Source: Evansella sp041820985 (GTDB lineage: Bacteria > Bacillota > Bacilli > Bacillales > Salisediminibacteriaceae). From it: 64,000 bases of DNA. A program made the position numbers and the translations under genes. The stretch is taken from NCBI RefSeq assembly GCF_041820985.1, contig NZ_JBGUAU010000014.1, forward strand, positions 62,001-126,000. The letters run 5' to 3'. Numbering within the stretch: position 1 is the stretch's first letter; every line of letters starts with the position of its first letter. Below, piece after piece: positions 7,803 through 16,892 of the stretch. The notes beneath the pieces were generated by a model. The model was not told the origin of the DNA, did not search any database, and saw only the letters and a list, made by a program, of their open reading frames with translations.

Positions 7803-9425
7803 ATGGTAAAACAGTTTGATTTGGTTGAGTGGTTTGAAGAGAAAAAGACAAAAAAGCAACAAATGCTAGGACAAGTGTATACACCGAAGCATATCGCTGA
7901 TTATATGGCTGAGCTTGTGTTGTCATTACAGCCAAAGAAGGTGCTTGATCCTTGTTTTGGAAAAGGGATATTTATCGATTCACTTCTTGAAAAAGGAATG
8001 GATTCCGACAGCATCGTCGGTGTAGAAGTAGATCCTTTTAGTTTCCGTGAGTATAAGGATATCCATCCATCTTTGCATTTGGAAAACAGTAATTTTTTTG
8101 ATTTTCATAGACAGGTAGACTGTGTTATTATGAACCCTCCTTATGTAAGGCAGGAGAATTTGACAAGTGAGATGCCTGATTTTTTAAATAAAAAATTCTT
8201 ACAAGATAAAATAAAAGAGTGTGACATACAGCTATCAGCTCGTAGCAATTTGTATCTTTATTTTTTCATAAAAGCGTGGTCAATCCTTGAAGAGAAGGGT
8301 AGCATCATTGCCATTGTTCCCAACACATGGGCCGTAGCGGACTACGGAAGTGAGTTTAAACGATTTTTGTTAGATTACTTTCAGATTAATCGTTTCATCT
8401 CCTTTGAGAAGGATGTTTTTCCCGATGCTGATGTAGAGAGTTGTATTCTTCATTTAACGAAGCTGGACAAGAACGAGAATCTCGAGAATCATGAGATGAG
8501 CTTTGTGACCCTTTCACATAAATCGGGTTCATTCCTGGATATGGATGAAAAGGTTGTTAGACGCTATAAGCAAAAAGATCTGCATGAGTCGATGAATTGG
8601 CTCACCATTTTTCACAAAAATGATCTTTGGGAGGAATCTGCGTTCGTTCCTTTAGAATCCATTGCTTCCATCAATCGCGGGATTGGAACAAACAGTAACT
8701 CCACGTTTATTACGGAACCAGCAAGATTTAAGGATTACTACTCAGAATTTTTCCAAGCGATCGTATGTAGCCCAAAGGATGTCGCTGGGTATACGACAAA
8801 AAAGCTGGTGAAAGAAGATGTTATGTTTTTTACGGATGTAGACAAAGAGAGTTTGCCTCAGGAACTGGGTCAGTATATTGAAGAGCAGGAAAGAAACATC
8901 GTAGCAGAACAAACACCGAAGACGCTTTATGAAAAAATAGTCAAGAGTCCGAATTCATGGTATAAATTTAAAGCGAGGAAAGCCGCACCAATCCTTTTTA
9001 GCTATATCATAAGAAAAAATAAGAAATTTATATGTAATGAGAAAAACGTAATAGCTAGAGATAATTTTTATGAGATTCACGTTCATGATGGAGTAGATGC
9101 TTGTCTATTGTTTTCCATATTAAATAGTGGAGTTACCTCCTATTTTCTAGAAAATATGGGGAGAAGTCACGGGAATGGATTATTAAAAATACAAAAATAT
9201 GAATTGGATATATTGAGTGTTGTAAATCCATCTCTTCTTTCAATGGAGGACAAAATGGAACTCATTTCGTATGGGAAAAAATTGATGGATGAAAATAATC
9301 CTGACTTTATTGATAAGATTGATTCGGTTCTTCTATCGTATGTATCAAGTGATCTAACGGTAGACGAGCTTCGTTCCTTATTGGCCGAAAAGGTAAAAGA
9401 GAGATTGTCGAAGAAAAAGGTGTGA
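7803..9425 (+). CDS. N6-adenine DNA methyltransferase, TaqI-like
   Basis: A 540-aa methyltransferase of the gamma-type N6-adenine class. The N-terminal part has the QVYTPKHIADYMA segment, the SAM motif I DPCFGKGIF near residue 49, and the catalytic NPPY motif (MNPPYVRQENL) near residue 110. The C-terminal half (about 290-510) looks like a TaqI-type target recognition domain with a final helical region. No nuclease motif was seen. It overlaps or abuts the downstream cytosine methyltransferase, and with the fusion gene at 10809 makes a restriction-modification cluster. The start ATG has a modest AGGGGAT Shine-Dalgarno. Confidence 0.88.
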   Translation: MVKQFDLVEWFEEKKTKKQQMLGQVYTPKHIADYMAELVLSLQPKKVLDPCFGKGIFIDSLLEKGMDSDSIVGVEVDPFSFREYKDIHPSLHLENSNFFDFHRQVDCVIMNPPYVRQENLTSEMPDFLNKKFLQDKIKECDIQLSARSNLYLYFFIKAWSILEEKGSIIAIVPNTWAVADYGSEFKRFLLDYFQINRFISFEKDVFPDADVESCILHLTKLDKNENLENHEMSFVTLSHKSGSFLDMDEKVVRRYKQKDLHESMNWLTIFHKNDLWEESAFVPLESIASINRGIGTNSNSTFITEPARFKDYYSEFFQAIVCSPKDVAGYTTKKLVKEDVMFFTDVDKESLPQELGQYIEEQERNIVAEQTPKTLYEKIVKSPNSWYKFKARKAAPILFSYIIRKNKKFICNEKNVIARDNFYEIHVHDGVDACLLFSILNSGVTSYFLENMGRSHGNGLLKIQKYELDILSVVNPSLLSMEDKMELISYGKKLMDENNPDFIDKIDSVLLSYVSSDLTVDELRSLLAEKVKERLSKKKV

Positions 9426-9430
9426 AGATA

Positions 9431-10528
9431 ATGGGGTTAAAAACGATAAGTTTATTTTCTGGCGGTGGCGGCCTAGATTTAGGTTTCCAACAAGCTGGGT
9501 TTGATATTATATGGGCAAATGATTTTGATAAGGAAGCAGTAGCTAGCTATGAGGAAAATATGGGCAAGCATATCGTATTAGGTGATATTGCGACGATTGA
9601 TAAATCTTCTATCCCTAAGGCGGATATATTAATAGGTGGACCACCTTGTCAATCCTTTTCTTTAGTGGGGAAACGACATGTGGATGATGATCGAGGTCAA
9701 CTCGTATGGAGTTATTTAGAAGTTCTGTCAGAGGTTCAACCGGAGTGTTTCGTTTTTGAAAATGTTACTGGCTTAAAGTCGGCGAAAACAAGAGATGGAA
9801 ACTATGTAATTGAAGACTTACTGAAAGCCTTTCATGAACGTGGTTATACGGTAAACTGGGAAATTATCAATGCAGCAGATTATGGTGTTCCACAGCGCCG
9901 TAAAAGGGTTATTCTTGTTGGTGTGAAGGGGGATCATTCCTTTGAGTTTCCTGAACCAACTCATGATGAGAAGGAAAGCTTATTAAGAAAACGATGGGTT
10001 TCTGTATACGATGCATTATCTGACCTGCCTAGTCCTGATGAAACAGGTACCTTTGAATATACGGCACCGATCATGAGCGATTATCAAAAGTATATGAGAG
10101 AAAATAGTGAGCTCATTACAGAACACGCGGTACCACGTCTGAGCGAGTTAGATAAAGTGATCATTGATCATATCCCTGTTGGTGGAAATTACATGGATGT
10201 TCCTGATTGGGTTCCGTCAAAGCGGATCAGTACGTTTAAAAAGACAGGTGGTCGAACCACTTGTTATGGAAGGCTTGTTCCAGAAAAACCAGCATATACG
10301 ATAAACACTCACTTCAATCGCCCGAATGTTGGCTGCAATATTCATTACGGAGAGAAACGATTAATTACCGTCAGAGAAGCGATGAGGCTCCAAAGCTTTC
10401 CAGACAATTATAAACTTGTTTCTTCCACAAAACGAGGGAAACATACTATTGTAGGAAACGCGGTGCCACCATTGTTAGCAAAGGCTCTCGCGGAAAAAAT
10501 AAAGGAAACTGTGTTGCAACGGGTTTAA
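9431..10528 (+). CDS. DNA (cytosine-5-)-methyltransferase
   Basis: A complete C5 methyltransferase of 365 aa. Motif I is FSGGGGLDLGF, motif IV is GGPPCQSFS with the catalytic Cys near residue 73, motif VI is ENVTGL, motif VIII is QRRKRVILVGV, and motifs IX-X are RLQSFPDNY and GNAVPPLLAKAL. The region between VIII and IX (about 175-300) is the target recognition domain; the specificity cannot be read. An in-frame GTG at 9422 overlaps the previous stop, but the ATG at 9431 has AAGGTG at better spacing. The two methyltransferases probably form one transcript, which ends at a hairpin at 10562. Confidence 0.93.
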   Translation: MGLKTISLFSGGGGLDLGFQQAGFDIIWANDFDKEAVASYEENMGKHIVLGDIATIDKSSIPKADILIGGPPCQSFSLVGKRHVDDDRGQLVWSYLEVLSEVQPECFVFENVTGLKSAKTRDGNYVIEDLLKAFHERGYTVNWEIINAADYGVPQRRKRVILVGVKGDHSFEFPEPTHDEKESLLRKRWVSVYDALSDLPSPDETGTFEYTAPIMSDYQKYMRENSELITEHAVPRLSELDKVIIDHIPVGGNYMDVPDWVPSKRISTFKKTGGRTTCYGRLVPEKPAYTINTHFNRPNVGCNIHYGEKRLITVREAMRLQSFPDNYKLVSSTKRGKHTIVGNAVPPLLAKALAEKIKETVLQRV

Positions 10529-10561
10529 TGTATGGAAAACGTTCATTGAATAGTAAATGTC

Positions 10562-10602
10562 GGCTTAGGACCACTGTTTATGATGGTCCTGAGCCTTTTT
10601 AT
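10562..10602 (+). terminator. intrinsic terminator after the cytosine methyltransferase
   Basis: Stem GGCTTAGGACCA / TGGTCCTGAGCC followed by TTTTTAT. It separates the methyltransferase pair from the fusion gene, which must then have its own promoter in 10603-10800. Confidence 0.85.
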
Positions 10603-10808
10603 CTGGATTTGTTATGGAATAGATACCTTGTGGAAAGTTATAAGTACCATTTCATTAGTTTCAAGCTCATTTTTGTCCTTAACTGCCTATGAGAAAATAG
10701 ATACCTTAGAATATCGACCAAATCCCCTACATCTCTACACACTTTCATCAATCCTTCATTTTTATGTTACTATTATCTTGTTACTTTACATTAGGGGAGG
10801 AAGCCACC

Positions 10809-13430
10809 TTGAGTACCTGTCCATTTACGAGATTACCTAATTATGGGGATGATGAAGTTCGAGTTTTTCACCCACTATGTGAGAAAGCATTGAAGCAAGC
10901 TCTGATTCACTTAGGATTAGATAATACATATGAAGTGCTTCATCACGAGGTAGTGGGGACATTACAAGCAGATTATGTATTAAAAAATAAAACAACAAAA
11001 AAGTATTTGCTTTTTATTGAAGTGAAGCGAACTCCAGGAGCTGTAAGTAGTACAAGATACAGAAATCAAGGACAAGCATATGTGAGAGAAGCAAATATTA
11101 TGGTAGAACAGCCATATTACTGTTTAACGAATTTAGAGATAATAGATCTATTTAAACACGATTCCTCTCGACCAGTTGTATCACAGCAACTTATCGATCC
11201 TAGCCCAATTCGAGTGGGTAATTTTCAAGATCCAGTTACTGATTTTTACGATCATTTAGTAAAAGCATTTGAACAAATTATTTCCATATCTGTTCAGGAT
11301 ACAGGTGTTTATAAGCTGTCCACCGCTAAGCTATTAGCTATTTTACAGAGCAGAAGAGATAACGTTACAACATGGCATCAAGCATTAGTGGTTGCAGGCT
11401 ATGAATACATAAGAGGAGTTCTAAAGGGACAAAAGGTTTCCGTTCCTGTTAGGGAAGCCGTAAATTTCCGGAACAGACCAGCTAAGCTTTTACAAGAAGG
11501 AAGGAAAATAGACTTTAACGTTCTTTTCTCGGAACCTCATCCTAATTCTACAGATTCAGATGTATGGGATGTCAACTTACTAAGTGAGATGAATGAGCTA
11601 GGAGAAAAGGCTCTAACGGGAGATGAATTAGCCGAGTTAATACATTCTATTGCCATCAGAGGGAAAGGTCATGAAGGGATTGTTCCCACGGATATTGAGT
11701 TAGGAAAAGTATTATCTATCTTGTCTCAACATGTTTTAGGGGGAGAGTTGGGTGAGGATGAGATCATTTGTGATCCTGCTGCAGGAAGTGGCAACTTATT
11801 AGCAACGGTGAGTACTGGTTTTCCAAATATTAGTCCTGAGCAATTGTGGGCAAATGATATAGAACCACTATTCCTAGAGCTACTATCCATACGGCTAGGT
11901 CTGCTATTTCCTCGAGTGATTAGTCCAAGAAACGCACCGATCATCACAGGAAGAGATATATGTGATATAGATCGGGACGAATGCCACAATGTGAAAGTTG
12001 TTGTACTCAACCCTCCCTATTTGTCCGGGGTATCTAATCCAGGGATGAAAAGAAAGTTTGCTGCGAAAATAGAACAAATTTCTGGAGAAGAGCCAAAAAC
12101 AAATGTTGGTCAAATAGGAGTAGAGGCTCTATTTCTTGAATTAGTGACGGAATTAGTAAGTGATGGCACCGTAGTTTCCGCAATTATGCCAAAGCAATAT
12201 CTAACTTCAAGAGGAAATGAAGCGAAGGCATTCCGAAACTTTTTGCTTGGTACGTTCGGTTTGCAGCACATCTTCCTTTACCCTAGACAAGGATTATTTG
12301 AAGAAGTGACGAAAGATACGGTTGTTTTTGTTGGGAAAAAAAATAGTGCTATTCAAGACATAGAGGTTTTCCATTCCTTTATATCGTTAGAGGAAATTGA
12401 GCTTCATTCTTTAAAACAACGGCTTAACCAAGTTCAAACTTCAGAGGACTCATCCATCTCTCTGGGAATGGGCTTAGAGCTCAACAAGATAAAGAAACAA
12501 CAGCTGGCAGCACGAGTTGAAAATGGTTGGAGAAATATTACCAAAAGTGGAGAGTTAGCTGAAGAGTGGATCACGAACAATTTAGAAGGAACCTGCACGA
12601 GGTTATGTGATACAGAGTATCTGTTGAGACGAGGAAAAGTGGGGAATAAAGGTGCATCGGACTTAGTTTTTATCAATTCCAATAAATCCTTTTGGAGTAT
12701 CGTACAAGAATTGGTTCCAACGAGTTGGTTATATCCTGCTTTACGCAAAGTCAATGAGATAGAGGAACCTATTATAAATCTGACTTCTACTCCGACAAAA
12801 GTAATGTGTCCACCACCGGAGACATTTGAAGAAAACACGAGAGAATCTGAAGTATTAGATGAGATTGTTGAAAAATATATTGAGTTTCAAGTTTATAAGT
12901 CGAAGCAAAAGAAAGCTGTTAAAACGAAAGAGGACTTAATCAGTATATTAAAATTCGAAGCTAATAACGGTACAATTGTAAATACTATCCTAATTCCTAG
13001 AGCGTTACGGCGAAAAGCAAGAGCCTTTATCAATGAACAGGAAGTATTTTGCTCCACAAATGTAATTGAAGTAATCGGAGGAGAAGAGGAAGAAAAGTGG
13101 TTATTACTTTCGTGGCTTTTGAGCATTTTCTCCCAGATGCAATTTGAAGCAATGGCGAAAGATCAAGAAGGTGCGCGGAAGCTAGAGAAAGATAATAGTA
13201 TCGAGAACCTATATATCCCAGACTTCACTTCCATACCAACAGCAAGAAAACAAGAATTAATTCACGAGGCCCAAAACGTAGATTTCTTTGATTTAGTTGC
13301 ACCAACCATTCGAAAGGTAGACGAGCTATGGGCTCAAACACTATGGCCAGAAGAAGAATCACTTAAAACAGCAGAAGCGGTTGACCTGCTAGAGGAATTG
13401 GTTTATGAGCGGTATCCAGTTAGCAGATAA
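10809..13430 (+). CDS. restriction-modification fusion: PD-(D/E)XK nuclease plus N6-adenine methyltransferase (type IIG-like)
   Basis: From a TTG start behind GGGGAGGAA the product is 873 aa; an open upstream ATG at 10764 lacks a ribosome site. Near residues 53-72 the pattern ADYVL ... FIEVKR fits a PD-(D/E)XK nuclease core, and a helix with RNQGQAYVREA follows. Residues 320-335 carry SAM motif I (CDPAAGSGN) and residue 400 the catalytic NPPY (LNPPYLSG). The C-terminal third is likely the DNA-recognition part. A single chain with nuclease and adenine methyltransferase is typical of type IIG enzymes. The two free methyltransferases just upstream suggest one protects each strand of an asymmetric site. 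Exact type and specificity are inference. Confidence 0.82.
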   Translation: MSTCPFTRLPNYGDDEVRVFHPLCEKALKQALIHLGLDNTYEVLHHEVVGTLQADYVLKNKTTKKYLLFIEVKRTPGAVSSTRYRNQGQAYVREANIMVEQPYYCLTNLEIIDLFKHDSSRPVVSQQLIDPSPIRVGNFQDPVTDFYDHLVKAFEQIISISVQDTGVYKLSTAKLLAILQSRRDNVTTWHQALVVAGYEYIRGVLKGQKVSVPVREAVNFRNRPAKLLQEGRKIDFNVLFSEPHPNSTDSDVWDVNLLSEMNELGEKALTGDELAELIHSIAIRGKGHEGIVPTDIELGKVLSILSQHVLGGELGEDEIICDPAAGSGNLLATVSTGFPNISPEQLWANDIEPLFLELLSIRLGLLFPRVISPRNAPIITGRDICDIDRDECHNVKVVVLNPPYLSGVSNPGMKRKFAAKIEQISGEEPKTNVGQIGVEALFLELVTELVSDGTVVSAIMPKQYLTSRGNEAKAFRNFLLGTFGLQHIFLYPRQGLFEEVTKDTVVFVGKKNSAIQDIEVFHSFISLEEIELHSLKQRLNQVQTSEDSSISLGMGLELNKIKKQQLAARVENGWRNITKSGELAEEWITNNLEGTCTRLCDTEYLLRRGKVGNKGASDLVFINSNKSFWSIVQELVPTSWLYPALRKVNEIEEPIINLTSTPTKVMCPPPETFEENTRESEVLDEIVEKYIEFQVYKSKQKKAVKTKEDLISILKFEANNGTIVNTILIPRALRRKARAFINEQEVFCSTNVIEVIGGEEEEKWLLLSWLLSIFSQMQFEAMAKDQEGARKLEKDNSIENLYIPDFTSIPTARKQELIHEAQNVDFFDLVAPTIRKVDELWAQTLWPEEESLKTAEAVDLLEELVYERYPVSR

Positions 13431-13462
13431 ACATAGTATGTTTTTGAGGTGGAGTTTTTATT

Positions 13463-13722
13463 ATGATAGGTCGCAATAGAAAATTAGGTTTCCTACTTGT
13501 TATACTAGGTGCTTCTTCGTTCTGGGGGATCGGTGGTACGGTTGCGCAAAAGCTTTTTCAAGATTTTAGTATTTAAGGTAAATTGGCTTGTAACGGTAAA
13601 ACTGTTGGTGGCGGGGATGCTGTTGTTAACTGTTCAATTTAGGTGTTGCCTTGATGAAAAAGGAAACTCGAGGGGATGAAAATCCACATAATAAGAAGGA
13701 CTCATCAATGCAAGTAGGGTGA
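13463..13722 (+). pseudogene. remnant of an EamA/DMT-family transporter, frameshifted and internally deleted
   Basis: An ATG behind GAGGTGGAG opens a 37-codon frame typical of the first EamA helix (LVILGASSFWGIGGTVAQKL), which stops at 13574-13576. Two bases later another frame continues with VNWLVTVKLLVAGMLLL, the expected second segment. A third frame then reads GVALMKKETRGDENPHNKK and stops at 13720-13722, which resembles a transporter C-terminal tail. A normal EamA protein has about 300 residues, so most of the middle is missing. The gene is dead and lies right after the restriction island. Confidence 0.75.
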
Positions 13723-13926
13723 AGTGATCCTTGCAGCGGAGCAACGGTGGTTTAGTTAAGGAACGGAATTGAATGTTGATCAGAGTGATACAACCTTATT
13801 GTTTGTGCCTCCGCTTTGTTTTCCCAAAAAGGAAATCATTTCTCATCATAATATTCGTCTGTGGTGAAAGGATAATAGTGATATTCCTTTGAATATAACT
13901 TAATCCTTCAGAAGAGGTGATTCGTG

Positions 13927-14079
13927 ATGAGCATTAGGAATCAGTTAGATCCCCATTCTCAGAAATTTCACCATAACTGGACGAGGTATAAGCGTTCGAA
14001 GTCGCAGGTGAATGGTCATACGGAAATGAGTCAGACCAACATTATTCTGCGGAGTAATGCGAAGGCCCATCGTTGGTAG
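13927..14079 (+). CDS. small basic protein, possibly YpzG-like
   Basis: A 50-residue ORF with a Shine-Dalgarno (GAAGAGGTGAT) and a terminator 30 bp downstream. The sequence is basic and His-rich, with a QVNGHTEMSQTNIIL core and the ending NAKAHRW. From memory this resembles the small YpzG-like proteins of Bacillaceae, whose role is unknown, but I could not check it. Confidence 0.6.
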   Translation: MSIRNQLDPHSQKFHHNWTRYKRSKSQVNGHTEMSQTNIILRSNAKAHRW

Positions 14080-14108
14080 GGATTGTTATGAATCAATTGG
14101 AATACAGG

Positions 14109-14140
14109 AAAGGCTTAGAGGTTCTCTAGGCCTTTTTCTG
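14109..14140 (+). terminator. intrinsic terminator of the small ORF
   Basis: Stem AAAGGCTTAGAG / CTCTAGGCCTTT with loop GTT, followed by a T-rich tail. Confidence 0.8.
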
Positions 14141-14192
14141 TTTTTACGAGATGACTAGATATGGTCCTTTTTCTCCCAAGACTAAACTAGAT

Positions 14193-14240
14193 AACAAATG
14201 GAAACCAGCTTCTCCTTTTCAGAAGTGGTTTCCATTTGTT
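14193..14240 (-). terminator. hairpin at the end of the YfbR-like gene
   Basis: Arms AACAAATGGAAACCA and TGGTTTCCATTTGTT are perfect over 15 bp; the inner CTTCT/AGAAG also pairs. It touches the stop codon of the minus-strand gene at 14239. There is no long T-run, so it may act as an RNA-stabilising 3' end as much as a terminator. Confidence 0.6.
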
Positions 14241-14868
14241 ATTTCGCCAATATTTTATCTGTTATGATCCGAATGCCTTCTGTTGTCTCCGTATCATCTT
14301 CTAACATTTCAGCTAAAATATGATTGAAGAAGTAGGAAACACAGTGTAAATTTATTTTTTGAATAGAAAGCAATGCTTCTTCATACATTTCTCGATATAC
14401 TCGCTCCGTATTTCCTTTCTCAATTTCATTAAATGCTTCATAAACTTGGTCCATCTTATCTGCAACAGCTAAGATTCTACCTTCTACGGTTTCATCTTTG
14501 CCTTCCTTTAATTTTTCTAAGTAAATAGGAAGTAGTTCATCAGGAAATTCTGCTTCAATAAATTTTTTTGTCATTCCCTCTTCCACTTGTGCTAGCATTT
14601 CTCGTAGCTCTGGGGTTGCATATTTTACTGGAGTTTTGATATCACCAATAAAAATTTCACTATAATCATGGTTCAATGCTTTCTCATATAACGATTTCCA
14701 ATCAATTTTCGTTCCACTTTGTTCCTCTACCGTTGCTAATAACTGTGCATACTGCGCTACCTTAAAGCTGTGTGCAGCAACATTATGTTCCTCAAATTTA
14801 AATTCACCAGGGGCTCGATGTATTCGTTCTAGTTTTGATAATGACTGTAAATAAGTATGAATTCCCAT
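14239..14868 (-). CDS. HD-domain 5'-deoxynucleotidase, YfbR-like
   Basis: A 209-aa HD-superfamily hydrolase. The metal-binding residues are in EEHNVAAHSF near residue 30, ALNHDYSEIFIGDIKTP near residues 66-80, and VADKMDQVYEAF near residue 137. This order fits YfbR-like enzymes, which remove phosphate from deoxynucleoside 5'-monophosphates. It is monocistronic. The start ATG has GGCGGAG at good spacing. Confidence 0.85.
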   Translation of the reverse strand: MGIHTYLQSLSKLERIHRAPGEFKFEEHNVAAHSFKVAQYAQLLATVEEQSGTKIDWKSLYEKALNHDYSEIFIGDIKTPVKYATPELREMLAQVEEGMTKKFIEAEFPDELLPIYLEKLKEGKDETVEGRILAVADKMDQVYEAFNEIEKGNTERVYREMYEEALLSIQKINLHCVSYFFNHILAEMLEDDTETTEGIRIITDKILAK

Positions 14869-14992
14869 ATTAACTCCGCCTTTTAAGTTCGATTAACTAT
14901 TATTTTTTTTCAATAGGTAGCAGGATATGCAATATTACTAAATGAAAGAATGAAAAAGACGAACAACTTTTGTCCGCCATTTGTTTTATCAT

Positions 14993-15151
14993 TTATTCTT
15001 CTTCCAATTTTTCTTCATAATACACTTTTGCATCTGTATCGTTAAATTGTATTGTAATAGTTGTTAAGTTTTCAAGACTCCCCAGCCAGTCGCTAATTTG
15101 TTCAAAGACAGGTGTCGCTTTCGAATCAACTTCAAAAATTTTCTCCTTCAC
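14993..15151 (-). CDS. small acidic protein of unknown function
   Basis: A 52-residue ORF on the minus strand starting with GTG, preceded by GGAGG at ideal spacing. It is acidic and ends in KLEEE. The core (FEQISDWLGSLENLTTITIQF) suggests an alpha-beta fold. I do not recognise a family. It lies between the YfbR-like gene and the MFS gene, with the same orientation as both. Confidence 0.55.
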   Translation of the reverse strand: MKEKIFEVDSKATPVFEQISDWLGSLENLTTITIQFNDTDAKVYYEEKLEEE

Positions 15152-15306
15152 TTTCAAGACCTCCAATTAGTATGTAGCTACTTTCCATGTTGCTAATTCC
15201 ATTATATTGGAGGAGGTATGAGAGATATGTTAGTTATTGTCTGTAGAAATACATTATTTTTGTCAGAAATTGAAAGGTATATTTTCATACTATTAGAAAA
15301 TCAAAA

Positions 15307-15337
15307 TGGCACTGAAAAAGTTAGGTTTCCAGTGCCA
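15307..15337 (-). terminator. terminator of the MFS gene
   Basis: Arms TGGCACTG and CAGTGCCA flank a 14-base loop. In the minus direction the right arm is followed by TTTTG. Confidence 0.7.
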
Positions 15338-15345
15338 AAATTCAA

Positions 15346-16611
15346 TTATTCCTGATTAATTTCCTTCAGTCGTTTATCCGACGGTAAAAACACTGTCAAT
15401 ATACCAATGAAAGGTAAAGAAACAACAAACAGCATAGTGTTCGATAACCCTACTAAGTCTGCAAACCATCCAAGAGCCACGGAGCCAACTGCCCCCATCC
15501 CAAATGCTAATCCGATGATTAATCCAGAAACAGTACCAATTTTTCCAGGAACTAATTCTTGCGCATACACTACTGTTACGGAAAAACTCGAAAGAATAAT
15601 AAATCCAATGATTGCCATTAAAACATAGGTGAACCCTGGTCCGGCATGAGGAAGGATGAGTGCTAAAGGGGCGGATCCCAGCATGGAAAAGAAGATCATA
15701 TTTCGTTTTCCAAATCGGTCAGCAAGTGGTCCACCAACAAATGTACCCACTGCACCAGCCGCTAAAAAGATAAAAATATACACTTGTGCTTGAGAAATTG
15801 TTAAGCTAAAACCATCAATAAGATAGAAAGCATAGAAGTTTGTAATTCCTGCGTGAAACCACGATCTTGCAAATACTAAAAAGATAAGTAAGCTGATCGA
15901 ATAAATGATGACTTTACGCTTCTTCCCATTATCTATCACTTCGTTTGCATCCAACGCTGTGTCTGTTTTCGCTTTGTGTTTCTTCATAGGTTGATAAAGC
16001 TTAATCTGCTCTGAATACCAGCGAGCGATATACATTAGTAATCCAACTGCCAAAGCTGCTACAATAGCAAACCAGATTGCTCCAAATTGTCCTAGAGGAA
16101 CTAAAATAAGCGCGGTGATAAGTGGAGCTAACGCTTGACCTGTATTTCCGCCTACTTGAAAAATAGATTGGGCAAGCCCACGTTTTCCACCAGTACCTGC
16201 AGCCATATAGGCGACACGGGATCCTTCAGGATGAAAGGTTGCTGAACCTAATCCAATAAAGATGACAGATACAATAACCATCCAAAATGATGGGGCAAAG
16301 GCCAAGCCGATCACTCCTAAAAAGGTAAAACAAAGGCCAATTGGTAAGGCATACGGAGAAGGTTTCTTATCAGTATAAATTCCCACAACAGGTTGAATGA
16401 TCGAAGCAGTTAAGTTAAGTGCGAATGCAATTAACCCTAGCTGTGTAAATGTTAATCCCATGGATTGCTGTAATATAGGAAACATCGCTGGAACAACTGC
16501 TTGAATAGAATCATTTAATAAATGCACAAACCCAATAATAACAAGAATTTTATACATCGTTTGCTGCTGAGGTTTTTCCTCAGACAACACTTGTTTTTTT
16601 GCAATTCCCAT
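15346..16611 (-). CDS. MFS efflux transporter, fosmidomycin-resistance (Fsr) type
   Basis: The 421-aa protein has about 12 hydrophobic segments with a cytoplasmic loop near residues 200-225 (KKHKAKTDTALDAN). The first helix region (GFVHLLNDSIQAVVPAMFP) and the loop GIYTDKKPSPYALPIG are typical of the Fsr/YfnC group. The second half repeats the MFS loop motif (GGPLADRFGKRN). Fsr proteins export fosmidomycin and possibly other small molecules; the natural substrate is unknown. I chose the ATG at 16611, since AGGGG is at better spacing than for the ATG at 16617. Confidence 0.85.
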   Translation of the reverse strand: MGIAKKQVLSEEKPQQQTMYKILVIIGFVHLLNDSIQAVVPAMFPILQQSMGLTFTQLGLIAFALNLTASIIQPVVGIYTDKKPSPYALPIGLCFTFLGVIGLAFAPSFWMVIVSVIFIGLGSATFHPEGSRVAYMAAGTGGKRGLAQSIFQVGGNTGQALAPLITALILVPLGQFGAIWFAIVAALAVGLLMYIARWYSEQIKLYQPMKKHKAKTDTALDANEVIDNGKKRKVIIYSISLLIFLVFARSWFHAGITNFYAFYLIDGFSLTISQAQVYIFIFLAAGAVGTFVGGPLADRFGKRNMIFFSMLGSAPLALILPHAGPGFTYVLMAIIGFIILSSFSVTVVYAQELVPGKIGTVSGLIIGLAFGMGAVGSVALGWFADLVGLSNTMLFVVSLPFIGILTVFLPSDKRLKEINQE

Positions 16612-16741
16612 GATCATACCCCTTTTCAGTTACGATTTAATCATACTGCAAAAGGGGGGGAGGTGTTAAGAAAAAAATGCTATTTTGGTGCTATTAACTT
16701 CACCATATATTTGCTCAATAAAAAATATTATAAAACAAAGT

Positions 16742-16770
16742 TTGCATTTTAAAAGAATATCTGTTATTCT
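16742..16770 (+). promoter_or_regulatory. sigma-A promoter of the cold shock gene
   Basis: TTGCAT at 16742-16747 and TATTCT at 16766-16771 are separated by 18 bases or fewer (17 counted), a near-consensus vegetative promoter. Transcription would start near 16778, leaving a leader of about 115 nt, as is typical of cold shock genes. Confidence 0.65.
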
Positions 16771-16861
16771 AAATAAGAATTATATTTGTTCGGTAGAAAG
16801 GAAAGAACAAGTTACAAACTTTTCGCCTTGATATCCAAAAGAGCAACTATAGTAATAAATC

Positions 16862-16876
16862 GTGGGAAAAACCCAC
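16862..16876 (+). promoter_or_regulatory. short hairpin just 5' of the csp ribosome binding site
   Basis: GTGGG-AAAAA-CCCAC is a perfect 5-bp stem ending only four bases before AGGAGG. It could affect ribosome access in a temperature-dependent way; this is inference. Confidence 0.45.
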
Positions 16877-16892
16877 ACAGGAGGAAACAAAC

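Noticed and set aside
7621..7935. 104-aa minus-strand ORF before the adenine methyltransferase
   Set aside because: No ribosome site, no recognisable domain, and it overlaps the 5' end of the methyltransferase gene.
10580..10840. 86-aa ORF upstream of the restriction fusion gene
   Set aside because: It starts inside a terminator hairpin, lacks a ribosome site and overlaps the true start of the next gene.
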